This document shows, one piece after another, positions 10,359 through 22,446 of a stretch of DNA of 64,000 nucleotides. Origin of the DNA: Sciurus carolinensis. Taxonomy: Eukaryota; Chordata; Mammalia; Rodentia; Sciuridae. The stretch spans positions 2,208,979-2,272,978 of the forward strand of contig NW_025920105.1 of the NCBI RefSeq assembly GCF_902686445.1, read 5' to 3'. Made by a program: the position numbers and the translations under genes. Every line of letters starts with the position of its first letter. Positions within the stretch are counted from its first letter, which is position 1. The notes under the pieces were generated by a model. That model did not search any database. It worked only from the letters and a program-made list of their open reading frames with translations, and was not told where the DNA came from.

Positions 10359-10653
10359 ACTAGGGATAGTACAAACATACATCAACATTGTAAAAGTTGT
10401 ATATGCTAAAGTCAAAGCCAACATCTTCTAAATGGAGAAAAATTGAAAACATTTCCTCCAAAACGTAGAATTAGAAAGGGATGACCTCTTTCACCACTTC
10501 TACTCATCATATTCCTGGAAACTCTAGCCAGAGGAATTAGACAGAAGAAAGAAATTAAAGGGATACATATAGGCAAAGAAGAATTCAAATTATCCCTATT
10601 TGCAGATGACATGATTCTATATTTACAAGACCAAAAGGAAAAAGTCCACCAGA

Positions 10654-10744
10654 ATTTTTTTTTTCAGTGCTGGGGATTGAACCCAGGGCCTTGTGCTTGT
10701 GCTTGCAAGGCAAGCACTCTACTGACTGAGCTATCTCCCAGCCC
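10654..10744 (-). mobile_element. ID SINE, antisense
   Basis: A T-rich tail is followed by TGCTGGGGATTGAACCCAGG and GAGCTATCTCCCAGCCC, the reverse of the tRNA-Ala-derived ID with its A and B boxes. It is inserted in the old L1 ORF2. Confidence 0.9.
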
Positions 10745-11730
10745 AGAAAATTTTTAACTCAAAAATTAATTCAGAAAAATAGCAATATATAAAATTAACA
10801 CCTATATGTCAATTGCATTCCTATACATCAGTGATGAATCAACTGAAAGAGTAATTAGAAAAACTATCCAGTTCACAATAACCAAAAAATATAAAATATT
10901 TTGGAACAAATAAAACAAAAGAGATGAAAGGCCTCTACAATGAAACCTACAGAACACTGAAGAAAGAAATTGAAGACCTTAGAAGATGGAAAAATATTCC
11001 ATATTCTTGCGTAGGCAGAACTGATACTGTCAAAATAGCAATACTACCAAAAATGCTATACATTTAGTGCATTTACAATTAAAATTCCAATGATATTCTT
11101 CATGGAAATACAAAGTTCAGTCCTGAAATTTATTTGGAAAACAAGGAGTCTAGAATAGCCAAGAAATCCTCAGTGAGAAAAATAAAGCAGGAGGCATCAC
11201 AATACCAGACCTTAAATTATACTACAGAGTTATAGTATATGGCATTGTATGGAATAGAAGACCCAGAGACAAACTCACTAAATGCAGTTATCTCAAAACA
11301 AAATATCATAAATATGTATTGGAGAAAAGATAACCTCTTCAACAAATGGTGCTGTCAAAACTGGAAATCCTTATGTAGCAAAATGAAATTAAACCCCTAT
11401 CTCTTACCCTGCACAAACTCAACTCAAAGTGAATCAAGGACTTAGGCATTAAAGTAGAGATACTGCACCTACTAGAAGAAAAAGTACATCCAACTCTCCG
11501 ACATGTCAGTTTAGGAACCAAATTCCTCAATAAGATTTCTAAAGTGTAACAATTAAAATAAAAACTCAATGAATGGAATGGCATCAAACTAAAAATCTTC
11601 TTCACAGCAAAGAAACAATCAGGAATGTGAAGAGAGAGCCTAAAAAATGGGAGAAAATCTTTGCCACCTCCACCTCAGGTAAAGCACTAATTTTCAGGAT
11701 ATATAAAGAACTCAAAAAACCACCAAAAAC

Positions 11731-11898
11731 AAAAAAGAAAGAAAAAAGAAAGGAAGGAAGGAAGGAAGGAAGGAAGGAAGGAAGGAAGGAAGGAAGGAAG
11801 AAAGGAAGAAAGGAAGAAAGGAAGAAAGGAAGAAAGGAAGAAAGGAAGGAAGGAAGGAAGGAAGAAAGGAAGAAGGAAGGAAGGAAGGAAGGAAGGAA

Positions 11899-11956
<58 letters not shown>

Positions 11957-11957
11957 A
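11731..11957 (+). repeat. Uninterrupted purine microsatellite (GGAA/GAAA)n
   Basis: 227 consecutive bases contain no pyrimidine. It grew inside the old L1 ORF2 between KELKK and the PINKW-like codons. Long open frames on both strands here are artefacts of the repeat. Confidence 0.95.
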
Positions 11958-12815
11958 CCCAATCAATAAATGGACAGAGGAACTGAACACTACGGAGAAG
12001 AAAGACAGTCAACAAATTAATGAGAAAATGTTCAACCTGTCTAGCAATTAGAGAAATGCAAACTAAAACTACACTGAGATTTCATCTCATTCCAGTCAGA
12101 ATGGCAATTATCAAGAATGCAAGTAACAATAAATGTTGGTGGAGATGTGGGGGAAAAGGTACACTCATACACTGCTTGTGAGGCTGTAAATTGGTGCAAC
12201 CACTATGGAAAGCAATAAGAGAATTTCTCAAAAACCTTAGAACGGAACCACCATTTTACCCAGTTGTCCCACTCCTCAGTTTACACCCAAGGAACTTTAA
12301 ATCAGTGTAGTATGGTAACATGGCCACATCAATATTTATAGCATCTCAATTCACAATAGCTAAAATATGGAAGCAAACTAGGAGCCCTTCAGCAGATGAA
12401 TAGATAAAGAAAATGTGGTGTGTATACACAACAAAATATTAGCCATAAAGAAGAATAAAATTATGATATTGGCTGGAAAATGGATGGAACTGGAGACCAT
12501 AATGCTAAGCAAAATAAGCCAATCCCCCCAAAACAAAGACTTACTGTTCTCTCTGAGAGTGGATGCTAATATAAAATAAGGGGTGTAGGGAAGAATAGAA
12601 GTACTTCAGAATTGAGAAAGGGGAATAAGGGAAGGAAGGACTGTTGGGAATAGGAAAGATATTAGAATAAATCAGACATCACATTCCTATGTTCATGTAT
12701 GAATACACAACCAGTTTAAGTCCCAACCATGCACAACCACAAGAGTAGAAAGTTATACTCCATGTGTATATATGTGAAAATATATTCTATTGCCATGTTA
12801 TCTAAAAAGAACAAA

Positions 12816-13371
12816 AAATGTTACAACAATGGTATTTTTGAGGGCAAACTGATGCAGATTAAAGGCCTAAGAATATTCAGAAAAAAAAAATTGGGGGTAA
12901 TAGAATGTAGATTCAAATGGACATTTCTTCAGATGTATGATGCCTGTCTTATTGTCTATCTGTGGTTAATGAGTCAGGGAGGAGGAGGTATACTGGAACT
13001 GGCCTCTAGGTCTTTTGGAATGGATGAATAAAAAAATAAAGAGTGCATAACATTATTAAAGGTCTTCATATTTAGTAACATTTTATATAAATCAAGGTGA
13101 GACACCCATTTTAAAGAAATAAAAATGTATTGCAGAAGTTTCTCTAGTTGATGTGAAGTCTGAGACTGTAAACCACTATAAATTAGAAACAAGACAGAGA
13201 TCTATTCCAGTATCCACTTACTGGACTGGAATTTGAAAATAATCTTATTGGAAAAGTTAAAAATAATTATCACTTCCATGTAATCCAGTTGTCTGGGACC
13301 TGTAAGAGCACTGCCAAATTTATTTTAATGTCTTTTAAGACTTGATACCCAATAAGAAATAAAGTGTAAAG
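12816..13371. other. No gene recognised
   Basis: This is A/T-rich intergenic sequence. The 100-codon frame at 12729-13031 begins in the L1 3' end and shows no motif. Confidence 0.5.
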
Positions 13372-13553
13372 ATTTATTTTTCTAGTTCTGAGCATTAAAC
13401 CCAGAGGCTTTGTACCACTGAGTCAGAAACACACTTGTTTTTATTACTTTATATTGGGGACAGGGACCAACTAAGTTGCCCACACTGGCCTCCAACTTTT
13501 AGTACTTCTGCATCAGCCTCCTGAGTCACTGGGATTACAGGTGCATTCCAGGG
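13372..13553 (-). mobile_element. Composite B1+ID SINE, antisense
   Basis: Reverse ID-like bases (GAGCATTAAACCCAGAGG) are followed by a reversed 7SL-derived B1 half (AAGTTGCCCACACTGGCCTC, CTGGGATTACAGGTGC). Read on the minus strand, the order is B1 then ID, the dimeric SINE type of squirrels and relatives. Confidence 0.8.
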
Positions 13554-13788
13554 GACTAAGCTCTTCAGTAACATTCCGTGAAGATTAGGGTTTACATGTT
13601 TAACTTTGGTGGGACACAAGTTGCATTATTATTAGAACTACATTTTGACTACATCTGTGAAGCTTTGTAAAGGGGTTCATTTTAACAGATAATAAAGTTA
13701 ATTTGGAATTTATTCTGTGCTGCCACAAAATTGAATTAACTCTTTTTATCTCCTTATTTTATGACTTTAAAATTAGATCCTCTAAAAT

Positions 13789-13790
13789 AT

Positions 13791-13829
<39 letters not shown>

Positions 13830-13902
13830 TTAGTAGTGAAGATTGAACTCAGTGTCTCACACATGCTAGGCAAGTACTCTATTCCTGACCTACGTCACCA
13901 GT
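13789..13902 (-). mobile_element. ID SINE, antisense, with (TTTA)n tail
   Basis: TTTA units at 13789-13832 form the expanded tail. GATTGAACTCAGTGTCTC and CATGCTAGGCAAGTACTCT follow, a diverged ID body. Confidence 0.75.
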
Positions 13903-13914
13903 TAAATGTAAATC

Positions 13915-14160
13915 TTCAACCTCCAACTGGATAAAGTTATGGACTTTTAAAAACATATATGCGAGGTATATTTTCAAATTGTATATTTGTCCTCTGTGTT
14001 TTTATGGGGGTTCAATTTTTTCTTAATTATTTCTTTAGCACTTCAGTACTTTGACCACCTGAAGTCAGTTTTTAGTTTCTATTTTGTCTGACAAATTCTG
14101 GTGTGCACTATCTAGGTAGCTAAAGAAATGTAGGTGTGTAGCAGGTAAATTAGTTAAAAT
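13915..14160. repeat. Dispersed repeat, copy 1 (pairs with 63.7 kb)
   Basis: Shared blocks with 63728-63960 in the same order and orientation include CCTCCAACTG, GACCACCTGAAG, CAGTTTTTAGTTTCTATTTT and ATCTAGGT. In both places it runs into a MaLR-like sequence (TAAAACA near the end). The class is unresolved. Confidence 0.7.
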
Positions 14161-14505
14161 TACCAAAATAAAACACCACAGTAAGGACAGTGTAAACCAC
14201 AGATATTTATTTCTTACATTTCTGAATGTTAGAAGTCCAAGATCAGAGTGTTAGGTTAAGTTTTCCTGAGTTCTCTGTGGCTTCCAGAGAGCTGCCACCT
14301 TGCTGTGTCCTCACATGTTCTTCTTCTGTCCTTGTGCATCCCTGGCATCACCTCTTTTCAAAGGGGCACCAACTGATTTAGGTCAGGGTCCAAACTGCAT
14401 GATCTTGTGTGACTTCAATTACTTCCTTAAGGACTGTGTCTTCAAATTTCTACACATTGTTGATGAAAACTTCAAGGCATACATTTTGAAGAGACATCAC
14501 TAAGT
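14160..14505 (-). mobile_element. MLT1-like MaLR LTR, antisense
   Basis: AAATACC-like opening, TTATTTCTTACATTTCTGAA, TTAGAAGTCCAAGATCAGAG, GCTGTGTCCTCACATG and a later GTGACTTCAATTACTTCC follow the reverse complement of a MaLR LTR in order. The open frame at 14300-14503 is incidental. Confidence 0.65.
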
Positions 14506-14979
14506 CTATCAAAGGAGAAAGAATTGTAGTGTGTCTTATGTAGGCAGGCATCTTTGAGAACTTAATTCTTGAAATAAGAGTAAGAGTTCTTCAAAGAATT
14601 ACTTTTGGTATTTTCTCTGTCTAATGTGTGAAGTCACATGTGTGAACACACACAAGCATATGCAAACACATGTCAAGCCTAGAATGGGAATGTCTAAGTG
14701 CAGTGCTTAGAAAAAAATCAGGAATCAGTCAAGTCAGTAATTCAAATGGAAATCAGTAATCATTAAAGCAAGATAAATGTTTTAAATGATTTATAAATTT
14801 TAAAATTGCATTTTGAAATAAAAGATGCAGTTATATAATATTTTGCATGATATCTGGTATTTATATTATCTAAAAGATGAACAATGTAAAATAAGAATTC
14901 AAAACTAAATTGATAGCAATATGACCAGTAAACATGAGTTCTATTTTCCTAAAAATTCTTCAAATATTATATTAATATT
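14506..14979. other. No gene recognised
   Basis: A/T-rich sequence without a recognisable repeat. Confidence 0.45.
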
Positions 14980-14992
14980 TCTTAAAACTAGC

Positions 14993-16645
14993 TTTTCTTC
15001 TATAAGGTGCAGAGTCTCTGGTCTGATTCCAAGGTTCTTGATCCATTTTGAGTTGAGTTTTGTGCAGGGTGAGAGATAGAGGTTTAGTTTCATTCTGCTG
15101 CATATGGATTTCCAGTTTTCCCAGTAACATTTGTTTAACAGGCTGTCTTTTCTCCATTACATGTTTCTGGCTCCTTTGTCTAGTATGAGAAAACTGTATT
15201 TATTTGGGTTTGTCTCTGTGTCCTCTATTCTGTACCATTGATCTACCTGTCTATTTTGGTGCCAATACCATGCCATTTTTTAACTTTTGCTTTGTAGTAT
15301 AGATGAAGTGATGGCATTGTGATACCCCCTGCTTCACTCTTCCTGCTAAGTATTGCTTTAGCTATTCTGGGTGTCCTATTCTTCCAGATGAATTTCATGA
15401 TGGCTTGCTCTATTACTGTGAGGTACATCATTGGGATTTTAATTGGAACTGCATTGAATCTGTATTGCATTTTAGGTAACATGGCTATTTTGACAATTTT
15501 AATTCAGCCTATCCAAGAACATGGGAGATCTTCTAAGGTTTTCTTTAATTTCTTTCTTTATCATGTCATCTTAGGATCAGACTTCCTTAACATGACTTCC
15601 AAAGCACAAGAAATAAAAGCAAGAATCAACAACTGGGATAGATTCAAACTAAAAAGCTTTCTCTCAGCAAAGGAAACTATCAGCAATGTGAAGAGAGAGC
15701 CTACAGAATGGGAGAAAATCTTTGCCACTCATACTTCAGATAGAGCACTAATCTCCAGAATATATAAAGAACTCAAAAAACTCTAAACCAAGAACACAAA
15801 TAACCCAGTCAACAAATGGGCTAAGGAAATGAACAGACGCTTCACAGAAGATCTACAAGCAATCAACAGATATATGAAGAAATGTTCAACATCTCTAGTA
15901 ATAAGAGAAAAGCAAATTAAAACTACCCTAAGATTCTATCTCACCCCAATTAGAATGATGAGTATCAAGAATACAAGCAACAATAGGTGTTGGCGAGGAT
16001 GTGGGGAAAAAGGTACACTCATACATTGCTGGTGGGGTTGCAAATTAGTACAGCCATTCTGGAAAGCAGTATGGAGATTCATTAGAAAACTTGGAATGGA
16101 ACCACCATGTGACCCAGCTATCCCATTCCTTGGCCTATACCCAAAGGACTTAAAATCAGCATACTACAGAGATACAGCCACATCAATGTTCATAGCTGCT
16201 CAATTCACAATAGCCAGATTGTGGAACCAACCTAGATGCCCTTCAACTAAAGAACAGATAAAGAAACTGTGGTATATATATAAAATGGAATATTACTCAG
16301 TCATAAAGAAGAATAAAATTATGGCATTTGCAGTCAAATGGATGCAGTTGGAGAATATCATGCTAAGGGAGATAAGCCAATTTCAAAAAACCAAAGGATA
16401 AATGATCTCGCTGATAAGCAGATAATGATACATAATGGGGAGTGGGAGGGAGGCAAGAATGGAGGAAGAAGGGACTTTATTGAGGAAAAAGTGGGGTGTG
16501 AGGGGTGGAGTGAAGAATAAATAACAGAATGACTCAAACATCATTACCCTATATAAATGTATGATTACACAAATGGTACTCCTCTACTGCATGTACAACC
16601 AGAGAAACAAGTTGTACCCCATTTGTTTAGTTAAAAAAAAAAGAA
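14993..16645 (+). mobile_element. 5'-inverted (twin-primed) L1
   Basis: The first part (14993 to about 15569) reads as L1 ORF2 on the minus strand: RINI-type bases, then [25 protein letters not shown]-like and [15 protein letters not shown] sequence. The rest (about 15570-16400) reads on the plus strand from LGSDFLN to [19 protein letters not shown]. About ten residues between EEK and LGSDFLN are missing at the switch. The 3' end has a G-rich UTR and an A-run. Flanks TCTTAAAACTAGC (14980-14992) and TCTTAAAAAATAGC (16646-16659) form an imperfect target-site duplication. Confidence 0.85.
15570..16401 (+). pseudogene. L1 ORF2 C-terminal part
   Basis: [20 protein letters not shown] leads in frame to a stop near 15784. 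Then comes a 190-codon frame (15829-16401) with [20 protein letters not shown], the intact CCHC-like cysteine motif, ending SQFQKTKG. It has no upstream ORF1 or RT core. Confidence 0.85.
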
Positions 16646-16659
16646 TCTTAAAAAATAGC

Positions 16660-17230
16660 ACTCAGAACTGTCTAATATTTAGAAAAAACAGATTTCCAGA
16701 AAACATGAATCTACTACCAGTGTATCTGCAATTTTGTTAAAAGTTTATTTTTATTTTCTTTGTGTTATTTACTAAATTAACTTCATAGTGAATCATAGTA
16801 TATTTTCCACCACATATCAATCTTTCACAATTTCCAACAGTTCTTCTAATTTATATTGAGGTTTTTTTTTTCAACACTTGCACTACTTTTACCCATTTAA
16901 TGAGTACATGAGTTTCTATTATAATATTTAAATTTTTTTAAAAAATTATAATGCACAAGTGATATTAGCCTGACTATCATTACATCAGAGCCTCTAATGT
17001 ACATAAATGACCCATTTGCAGGATATTGACACTAGAATTTATTCTTTGTAATATATCATTATTATTAATTACATTAATAATTTTAAAGTCACTGAGAATG
17101 CAAGCATCAAAATTGTAAATTTCCTAGAGGGATTTCTGGTTTTACATCTTCTAATTTAAACTACCCCCACAGTCATAAAATTGTTGAAAAATATTTTGAA
17201 ACAAAACAACTATGTAAAATTCCTGGAGAG
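16660..17230. other. No gene recognised
   Basis: Strongly A/T-rich sequence. No frame or repeat is assignable. Confidence 0.45.
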
Positions 17231-17320
17231 ACCTGGAGCATCCCTCTTTGGGAGAGTGCTGCATAGCATGCTTGAGAGCATGGGTTCAAGCCCCAGAAGA
17301 ACAAAAATAAACAAATGAAC
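17231..17320 (+). mobile_element. ID-like SINE, diverged
   Basis: GGGAGAGTGCTGCATAGCAT and GGGTTCAAGCCCCAGAAG keep the B-box end of an ID element, followed by an A-rich tail. Confidence 0.55.
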
Positions 17321-17336
17321 AACAAAAAAGTACTGC

Positions 17337-17475
17337 CAGGGTCCAGCCCTAGCAGGGATCATAGTGGTCACAGGTGATGGAGTAGGCATCAGCGAGGTGG
17401 AGAATAAAACAAAACAAACTCAAGGAATGGATGCTAAGTTCTAAATTTTATTTTTCCCAGCCAGATTTTTAGACA
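17337..17475 (-). mobile_element. LTR end fragment, antisense (tentative)
   Basis: The plus strand starts TGCCAGGGTCCAGCCCTAGC. Read on the minus strand it ends GGGCTGGACCCTGGCA, preceded by AATAAAATTTAGAAC, a poly(A) signal about 110 bp upstream. This resembles R-U5 of a class II LTR. I could not find its other end. Confidence 0.4.
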
Positions 17476-19849
17476 TTAAAAGGTAGGCAGTTACACATGT
17501 TTTTTCAGAACAGGAAAAAGTCACAAGGAGAAAAACAATAATATTTTGTATGATCATTACTAGACTAGACAATGAAAGATTCTAATTATTCTAGTAATTA
17601 TTTACTTGTGATAACCTATAACTAAACAATAAGACATATTAATGTTTAACTGATCATAAAGGTTAAAGCAAGTTCAGTAGGGTTGAGTAAACATCAGTTG
17701 TGTGACTACTGCTGTAGTTAATAAATGCTAGACATTTTAAGCTAACAAATATATGATATCATCTTATACTGTGTGAACTTAACATTGAGGAACACTTTAT
17801 TTCTTCTGTTCCTGTTATTCCTTCCTGATGGGGTTGGAATTATTTGCCTATGTGTTTCAGGTCATCTGAGAGTAGTCAACAGGGGATTGGCAGCTAGAAT
17901 CTGTTTTTGTATTTTCTCATAGCAATCTTGGTTACTCAGTTTCATAGCAAGTGAGTAAATCTGAAATCACTGTTCCATAAGAAGTCTGATTTTTATGTTC
18001 TAACCCTGTTTCTGTTAAGACCCCTATTTTCAGGGAAAACACATAAAATATTAATAGTAAACCTACACATATTAAGCAAGCAAGGAAGGAAAGTCCGCAA
18101 CCCAAATTCCCAATGAGATGAGACTTTGCAAACACCTTTATTGCTCAGCGGAATCCTTGTCAAGCACTGAGGGGAATTGCAGGTGGCATAACAAAATACA
18201 AAAGAAAATTCTCTAGAAATAAGTCCAAAGACTTTCAGTGAGTATGGAAATATATAATCAAGAAAATTTACCATGTATCAATAAGAACTTTGATATTAAG
18301 CAACATTTAAATTCAGGGACACTTCATCTCTTGTTTACCAACTCAGTGAGATGGAAGTAGCCACACTGATGCCTCCAAGAGCACTGGGCATCCTCTCTTA
18401 CCAGATGCCAGTGGGTGAACTAATTTCCCTGGTGTGACAAGATCTCATCATTTCTCTCATAAACCTAAGTTTCTGTTGTTGAACTATGTGTCCATGCATA
18501 TGAGAGGTAGGCCCAGACCCCACTTCTGCCATGGAGGCCATCATACCATGAGCATGAAGCTACTGAGAACACTTTGAACCCATCACCCATTACACATATA
18601 TAATTCTGGAACAGGAAAAGCTATGGAAACTGATAGTAATTGTTTGGCATTGGGGTAGTTGGTTATAATGAGAAGAAAACTGAAGTCTTTGCTTTGCATT
18701 GATAATATTATTCTTAAATAGGTGATAGTTGCACATATCTGTGAATACATTTAAACTATTGAACTATAGATCTTTAATTGATAAATTTCAGAGTAAGCAA
18801 ATTATATCTGATACAGGTATTTAACTCATTAATTAGGCTATGATTAATAATTTTGAATTAATCATGCATATTTTAATGTACTTCATATTTTGTATGTAAT
18901 ATTTATATTTCCTGCTTACAAATACAAATCTACATAAATTTTTACTTTCCTAATGCACTATACATTCCACATTTATAAGCGGATATGATTATAAATGGAA
19001 GGGAAAATGTCCAAAGCAGGTAAACTGGATGAGTAATGAGAGTTAACCCAAAGAATAGGTCTTCAAAGATGTGGAGAAAGGTAACCTTAGTCTTAAATTC
19101 ATGTCTTTTTAAAGACCATATTAATCTATTACACAAAAGAAAAACAAAAATCCCCAGATATCGCAGGGTCCAACTATGCATTTTCAATACTAATGGAGAG
19201 GGGAAGAAAAACCTTGAGTCCTAAAACTCATGAGATCTTAATTATTACTTGCTTGTCATCAGCACCTTTACCTTTACCACAGAGATTACATTATTTATTA
19301 ATTTGAGTTAAGTGCCAATTATACTTTGGGATTCCTGTCACTGAAAAGGTGCTGAAAATAATGATCATTCATGTCATAGAAATTATAATACCCAGAGGGA
19401 GAAAATGGTTTACTTTAGGTAACCCAGTAGTAACTAAGATCTTTTCTTGGTGTATCCTCAGCATGGAATTAGCATCTCCAATCCCAGTTAACATTTCTTT
19501 CTACTCAAGGGCTATGTACTTTGATCCTAGTGTTGATCAGTATAACAACACCTTTTTTTCCAGGAAAAGACGTGAGTATGGTCATACTATTGCACAGATC
19601 TAATTCATTCCTTTAGATATATGACCCTGAAACCTATGCATTTGGGACACAATTGCTTCTGTGTCCTGAAGTGGAAGTACTTATGTAAGTTCAAGTCTGA
19701 GATTCCCTGCAGACAGGCATCTAGGATTGACCAATTCCAGCCCAGGTAGACAGATTCTGAGCTCTTAAGGGCAGCACAAGTCATTCCCTATTGCTTAGGA
19801 GTCCAGGAATTCCTGTTGGAGTGTCTCCTTTGATAATAATCTCAACCAA
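17476..19849. other. No gene recognised
   Basis: The small frames (for example 17932-18135, 18942-19187, 19349-19603) show no motif and no splice-framed exon. I see no clear repeat. Confidence 0.45.
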
Positions 19850-20865
19850 TTTCAGCTCTGATTTTAGTTCTTTCCTGTCTTCTACTGCTTTTGGTGTTGA
19901 TTTGTTCTTTTTCTAAGACTTTGAAATGTAAAGATAGTTATTAGTTGGTGACTTTCTATTATTTTAAAGAAGGCACTCAATGCAATAAACTTTCTTCTTA
20001 GAACCGCCTCCCTAGTGTCCCAGAAATTTTGATAGAGTTAAATAAGAATAGTGACACAACTCTAAGTTTTTTTTTTAATTTAATCCCTGATTTCTTCAGC
20101 TATCCATTAGTTACTCAATAATGTATTATTTGGTCTCTAGGTGTCAGAGCAATTTCAAATTTTAATTTATTGTTGTTTTCTAACTTCATTTTATTATGAT
20201 TTGATAGAATGCAAGGTATTATCTCTGTTATCTTTTTATTTGCTGAGGATTCCTTTGTGGCTTAGAATGTGGTCTACTTTTAGAGATGAATTTATGGGCC
20301 ACTAGAAAGAAAGTGCATTGAGATAGTAAAGGATGAAATACTCTGTACATGTTTCTTAAGTCTCAATTATTAATTGTATTTTTTAGTTCTGTTGCTTCTT
20401 TATTTAGTTTTTGTTTGGAAAATCAATGGAGGGGTGAGAGAGGTGTGCTAAAATCTCACAGTATTACTTTGTTGTGATCTGTTTTTAAAATTGTAAAAAG
20501 ATATTAGATGCAAGTAAGTGCCCCCATTATTTGGGGCATAAATATTTAAGATTATTATGTCTTGTTTATGCATTGTTCCCTTAAGCAACATGAAATGCCC
20601 TTCTATTTTTTATGATTAATTTTGACTTGAAGTTCACTTTATCTGACATGAGAATAGAGACCCTGCTTGTTTATGATTCAGATGAAATGATAACTTTTTC
20701 TTATCCTTTTACCTGCAGTCTGTGAATATCTTTGCTATGAGATGAGTCTCTTGAAGACACTATCAGTTTGGGTCTTGTTTCTTAAACTAATTTGCAAGTC
20801 TGTCTTTTCATGGATGAATTTAGGCCATGGACATTCAATGTGATTATTGAAAAATAATTTTTATT
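19850..20865 (-). mobile_element. Ancient L1 fragment, antisense
   Basis: Many blocks match the antisense of old mammalian L1M 5' sequence in order: AAACTTTCTTCTTAGAACCG, GATTTCTTCAGCTATCCATT, TGTGGCTTAGAATGTGGTCT, GGGGCATAAATATTTAAGAT, TTTTGACTTGAAGTTCACTT, TATCTGACATGAGAATAGAG and GGCCATGGACATTCAATGTG. It is too diverged for any frame. Confidence 0.65.
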
Positions 20866-20877
20866 CCCAATGTAAAT

Positions 20878-20985
20878 CCACATCATGTACAAGCACAATA
20901 ATGGGATCCTAACTGAAACAAGTTATGCTTATTCTATGTATGTATAATATTGCAAAATATACTCTACTGTCAGGAAATTTTTTAA
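20878..20985 (+). mobile_element. L1 3'-end fragment
   Basis: CATGTACAAGCACAATAATG through AAAATATACTCTACTGTCA matches the 3' end of the old L1 at 12700-12800, followed by an A-rich run. Confidence 0.5.
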
Positions 20986-22446
20986 AAACCCTCAACCACA
21001 CCCAAGCCTAATAGTCAAAACCCTGTAAACATTTTGACCTTTAGTTCTCTTCTGGAAGTGGAAGCAAGAGACAATCTGTTGTTTAAAAACATCTTAAAGC
21101 CATGTCACTGTGCTGTGACCACAATTAGGAGATCCACATTTTTCTTATATGCAATATCCTGTGGCATGGTGCACAGATTAATGCCATTACTTCTCACAAT
21201 GACAAGATGGTGATGATGCACTTTTGTGCCCACCTTGAGGGCACTCCACAGTCAGTCTGCTTCTCTGGGTCCCAACATAGTCTCTGAAGTGTCAGTGTGC
21301 TGAGGTCAATTTTGCTGAGAAATCCAGGAAGAGATGTGCAGCCGGGGTCTTTGATTAGATGGAACAAGGGCCATGATACTGTAGATGAAAAGTTCTTGAG
21401 AACTTTACAGGTCCTCCTTCCTGTGCAGGTCAGGTTGATGATTTTCCCACAACTTGAAATGCTGGGAGTGACAGAACTCTGGTCACAGGTCCTAATAATA
21501 CCAATTGGTTGGAGAGGAGGTCATAATATGGGGACAGGCTATTTTATTCTCATGGGAAGTTTAATTTGATCATATACACACCCAGAAAAGAAAATGATCT
21601 ACTTTTTTATGCTTTAAAGTGTTCATTGAGACAGTATCTGAGGCAATGGGAAAAAAAAACTAGCATTTGAATCTTACATGTAAATCTAGCTCTACTCCAG
21701 ACTATTATAGCTTTTGTCTGCTCCCATGCCTCTTCTGCAACCCATGTTTGTAGCTATGAGAGAAGAGAGTATGTTCAATAGGAACAGTGCAGGCACAGTT
21801 ACTGCTTTTCAAGTGCAGTGGCCTTCCTCCTTTTCCACATCAGTCAGCCCTTCCTGTTTCCCTTAGTATTAAGATGGGAATGGCCTAAAAGAAAGTGTAA
21901 GGCTTGAGAGTGCCCCCATTACCTGAGCCCAGGGTTGCAGGCTATGGACGCCATTGCCTGGTCCTTCTGAGAAGTTTTGCAGGCTTGCCATTATTGTAAG
22001 AGTACTTTGGGTTTGTTTTAATTGGGCTGGGTGAGACTCACAGAAGCAGATTTGACCATGACAGACAGCTATGGTTTTCTATAAACAGTTAAGCAGAGCC
22101 ATGAGCAAAAGTACCAGGGTTGGTCAGGAGGCAGAGGCTGTGGAAGGTGATGGAGAATATGAGAAAGAGTCTTTATTATATTTGTGCAGAAAGAAAAGAT
22201 GAGGCAGCATAAGCAGGTTTAGGATTAGTATGTTTCAATAATTTCAGTGGATTCTGGGGGACAAGGGCCACCCCTGATTCTCTGGTATCTGGTGTGATTA
22301 GAGTAGGTACATAGTGGCCTATGATGGTGGGAGCCCAATAGACAGAATCGGTGGTGGGGTAAACTACATTGGCTAATTTGAGTAAGGCAAACCTGCTGGG
22401 GAGATAGCTGACTATCTCTAGAATTTAGTGACCTCCAGGAGGGAAT
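20986..22446. other. No gene recognised
   Basis: Moderate GC and no recognised repeat. The 90-codon frame at 21297-21569 has no motif I know. Confidence 0.45.

Larger units (their letters stand above)
10359..12815 (+). mobile_element. Old L1, downstream part (ORF2 to 3' end)
   Basis: It continues the element broken at 1551: LGIVQTYINIVKVVYAKVKANIF, then LSLFADD-like bases (about 10590-10620), [20 protein letters not shown] (11340-11400), and the C-terminal WG-C motifs near 12170. Many frameshifts and stops show age. An ID SINE (10654-10744) and a long purine microsatellite (11731-11957) interrupt it. The 3' UTR ends near TATCTAAAAAGAAC, like the fragment at 20880. Confidence 0.8.

Noticed and set aside
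11573..12015. Overlapping 137-codon frames on both strands rich in K/R/E/G or S/F/L/P
   Set aside because: They are translations of the GGAA/GAAA purine array within an L1, not genes.
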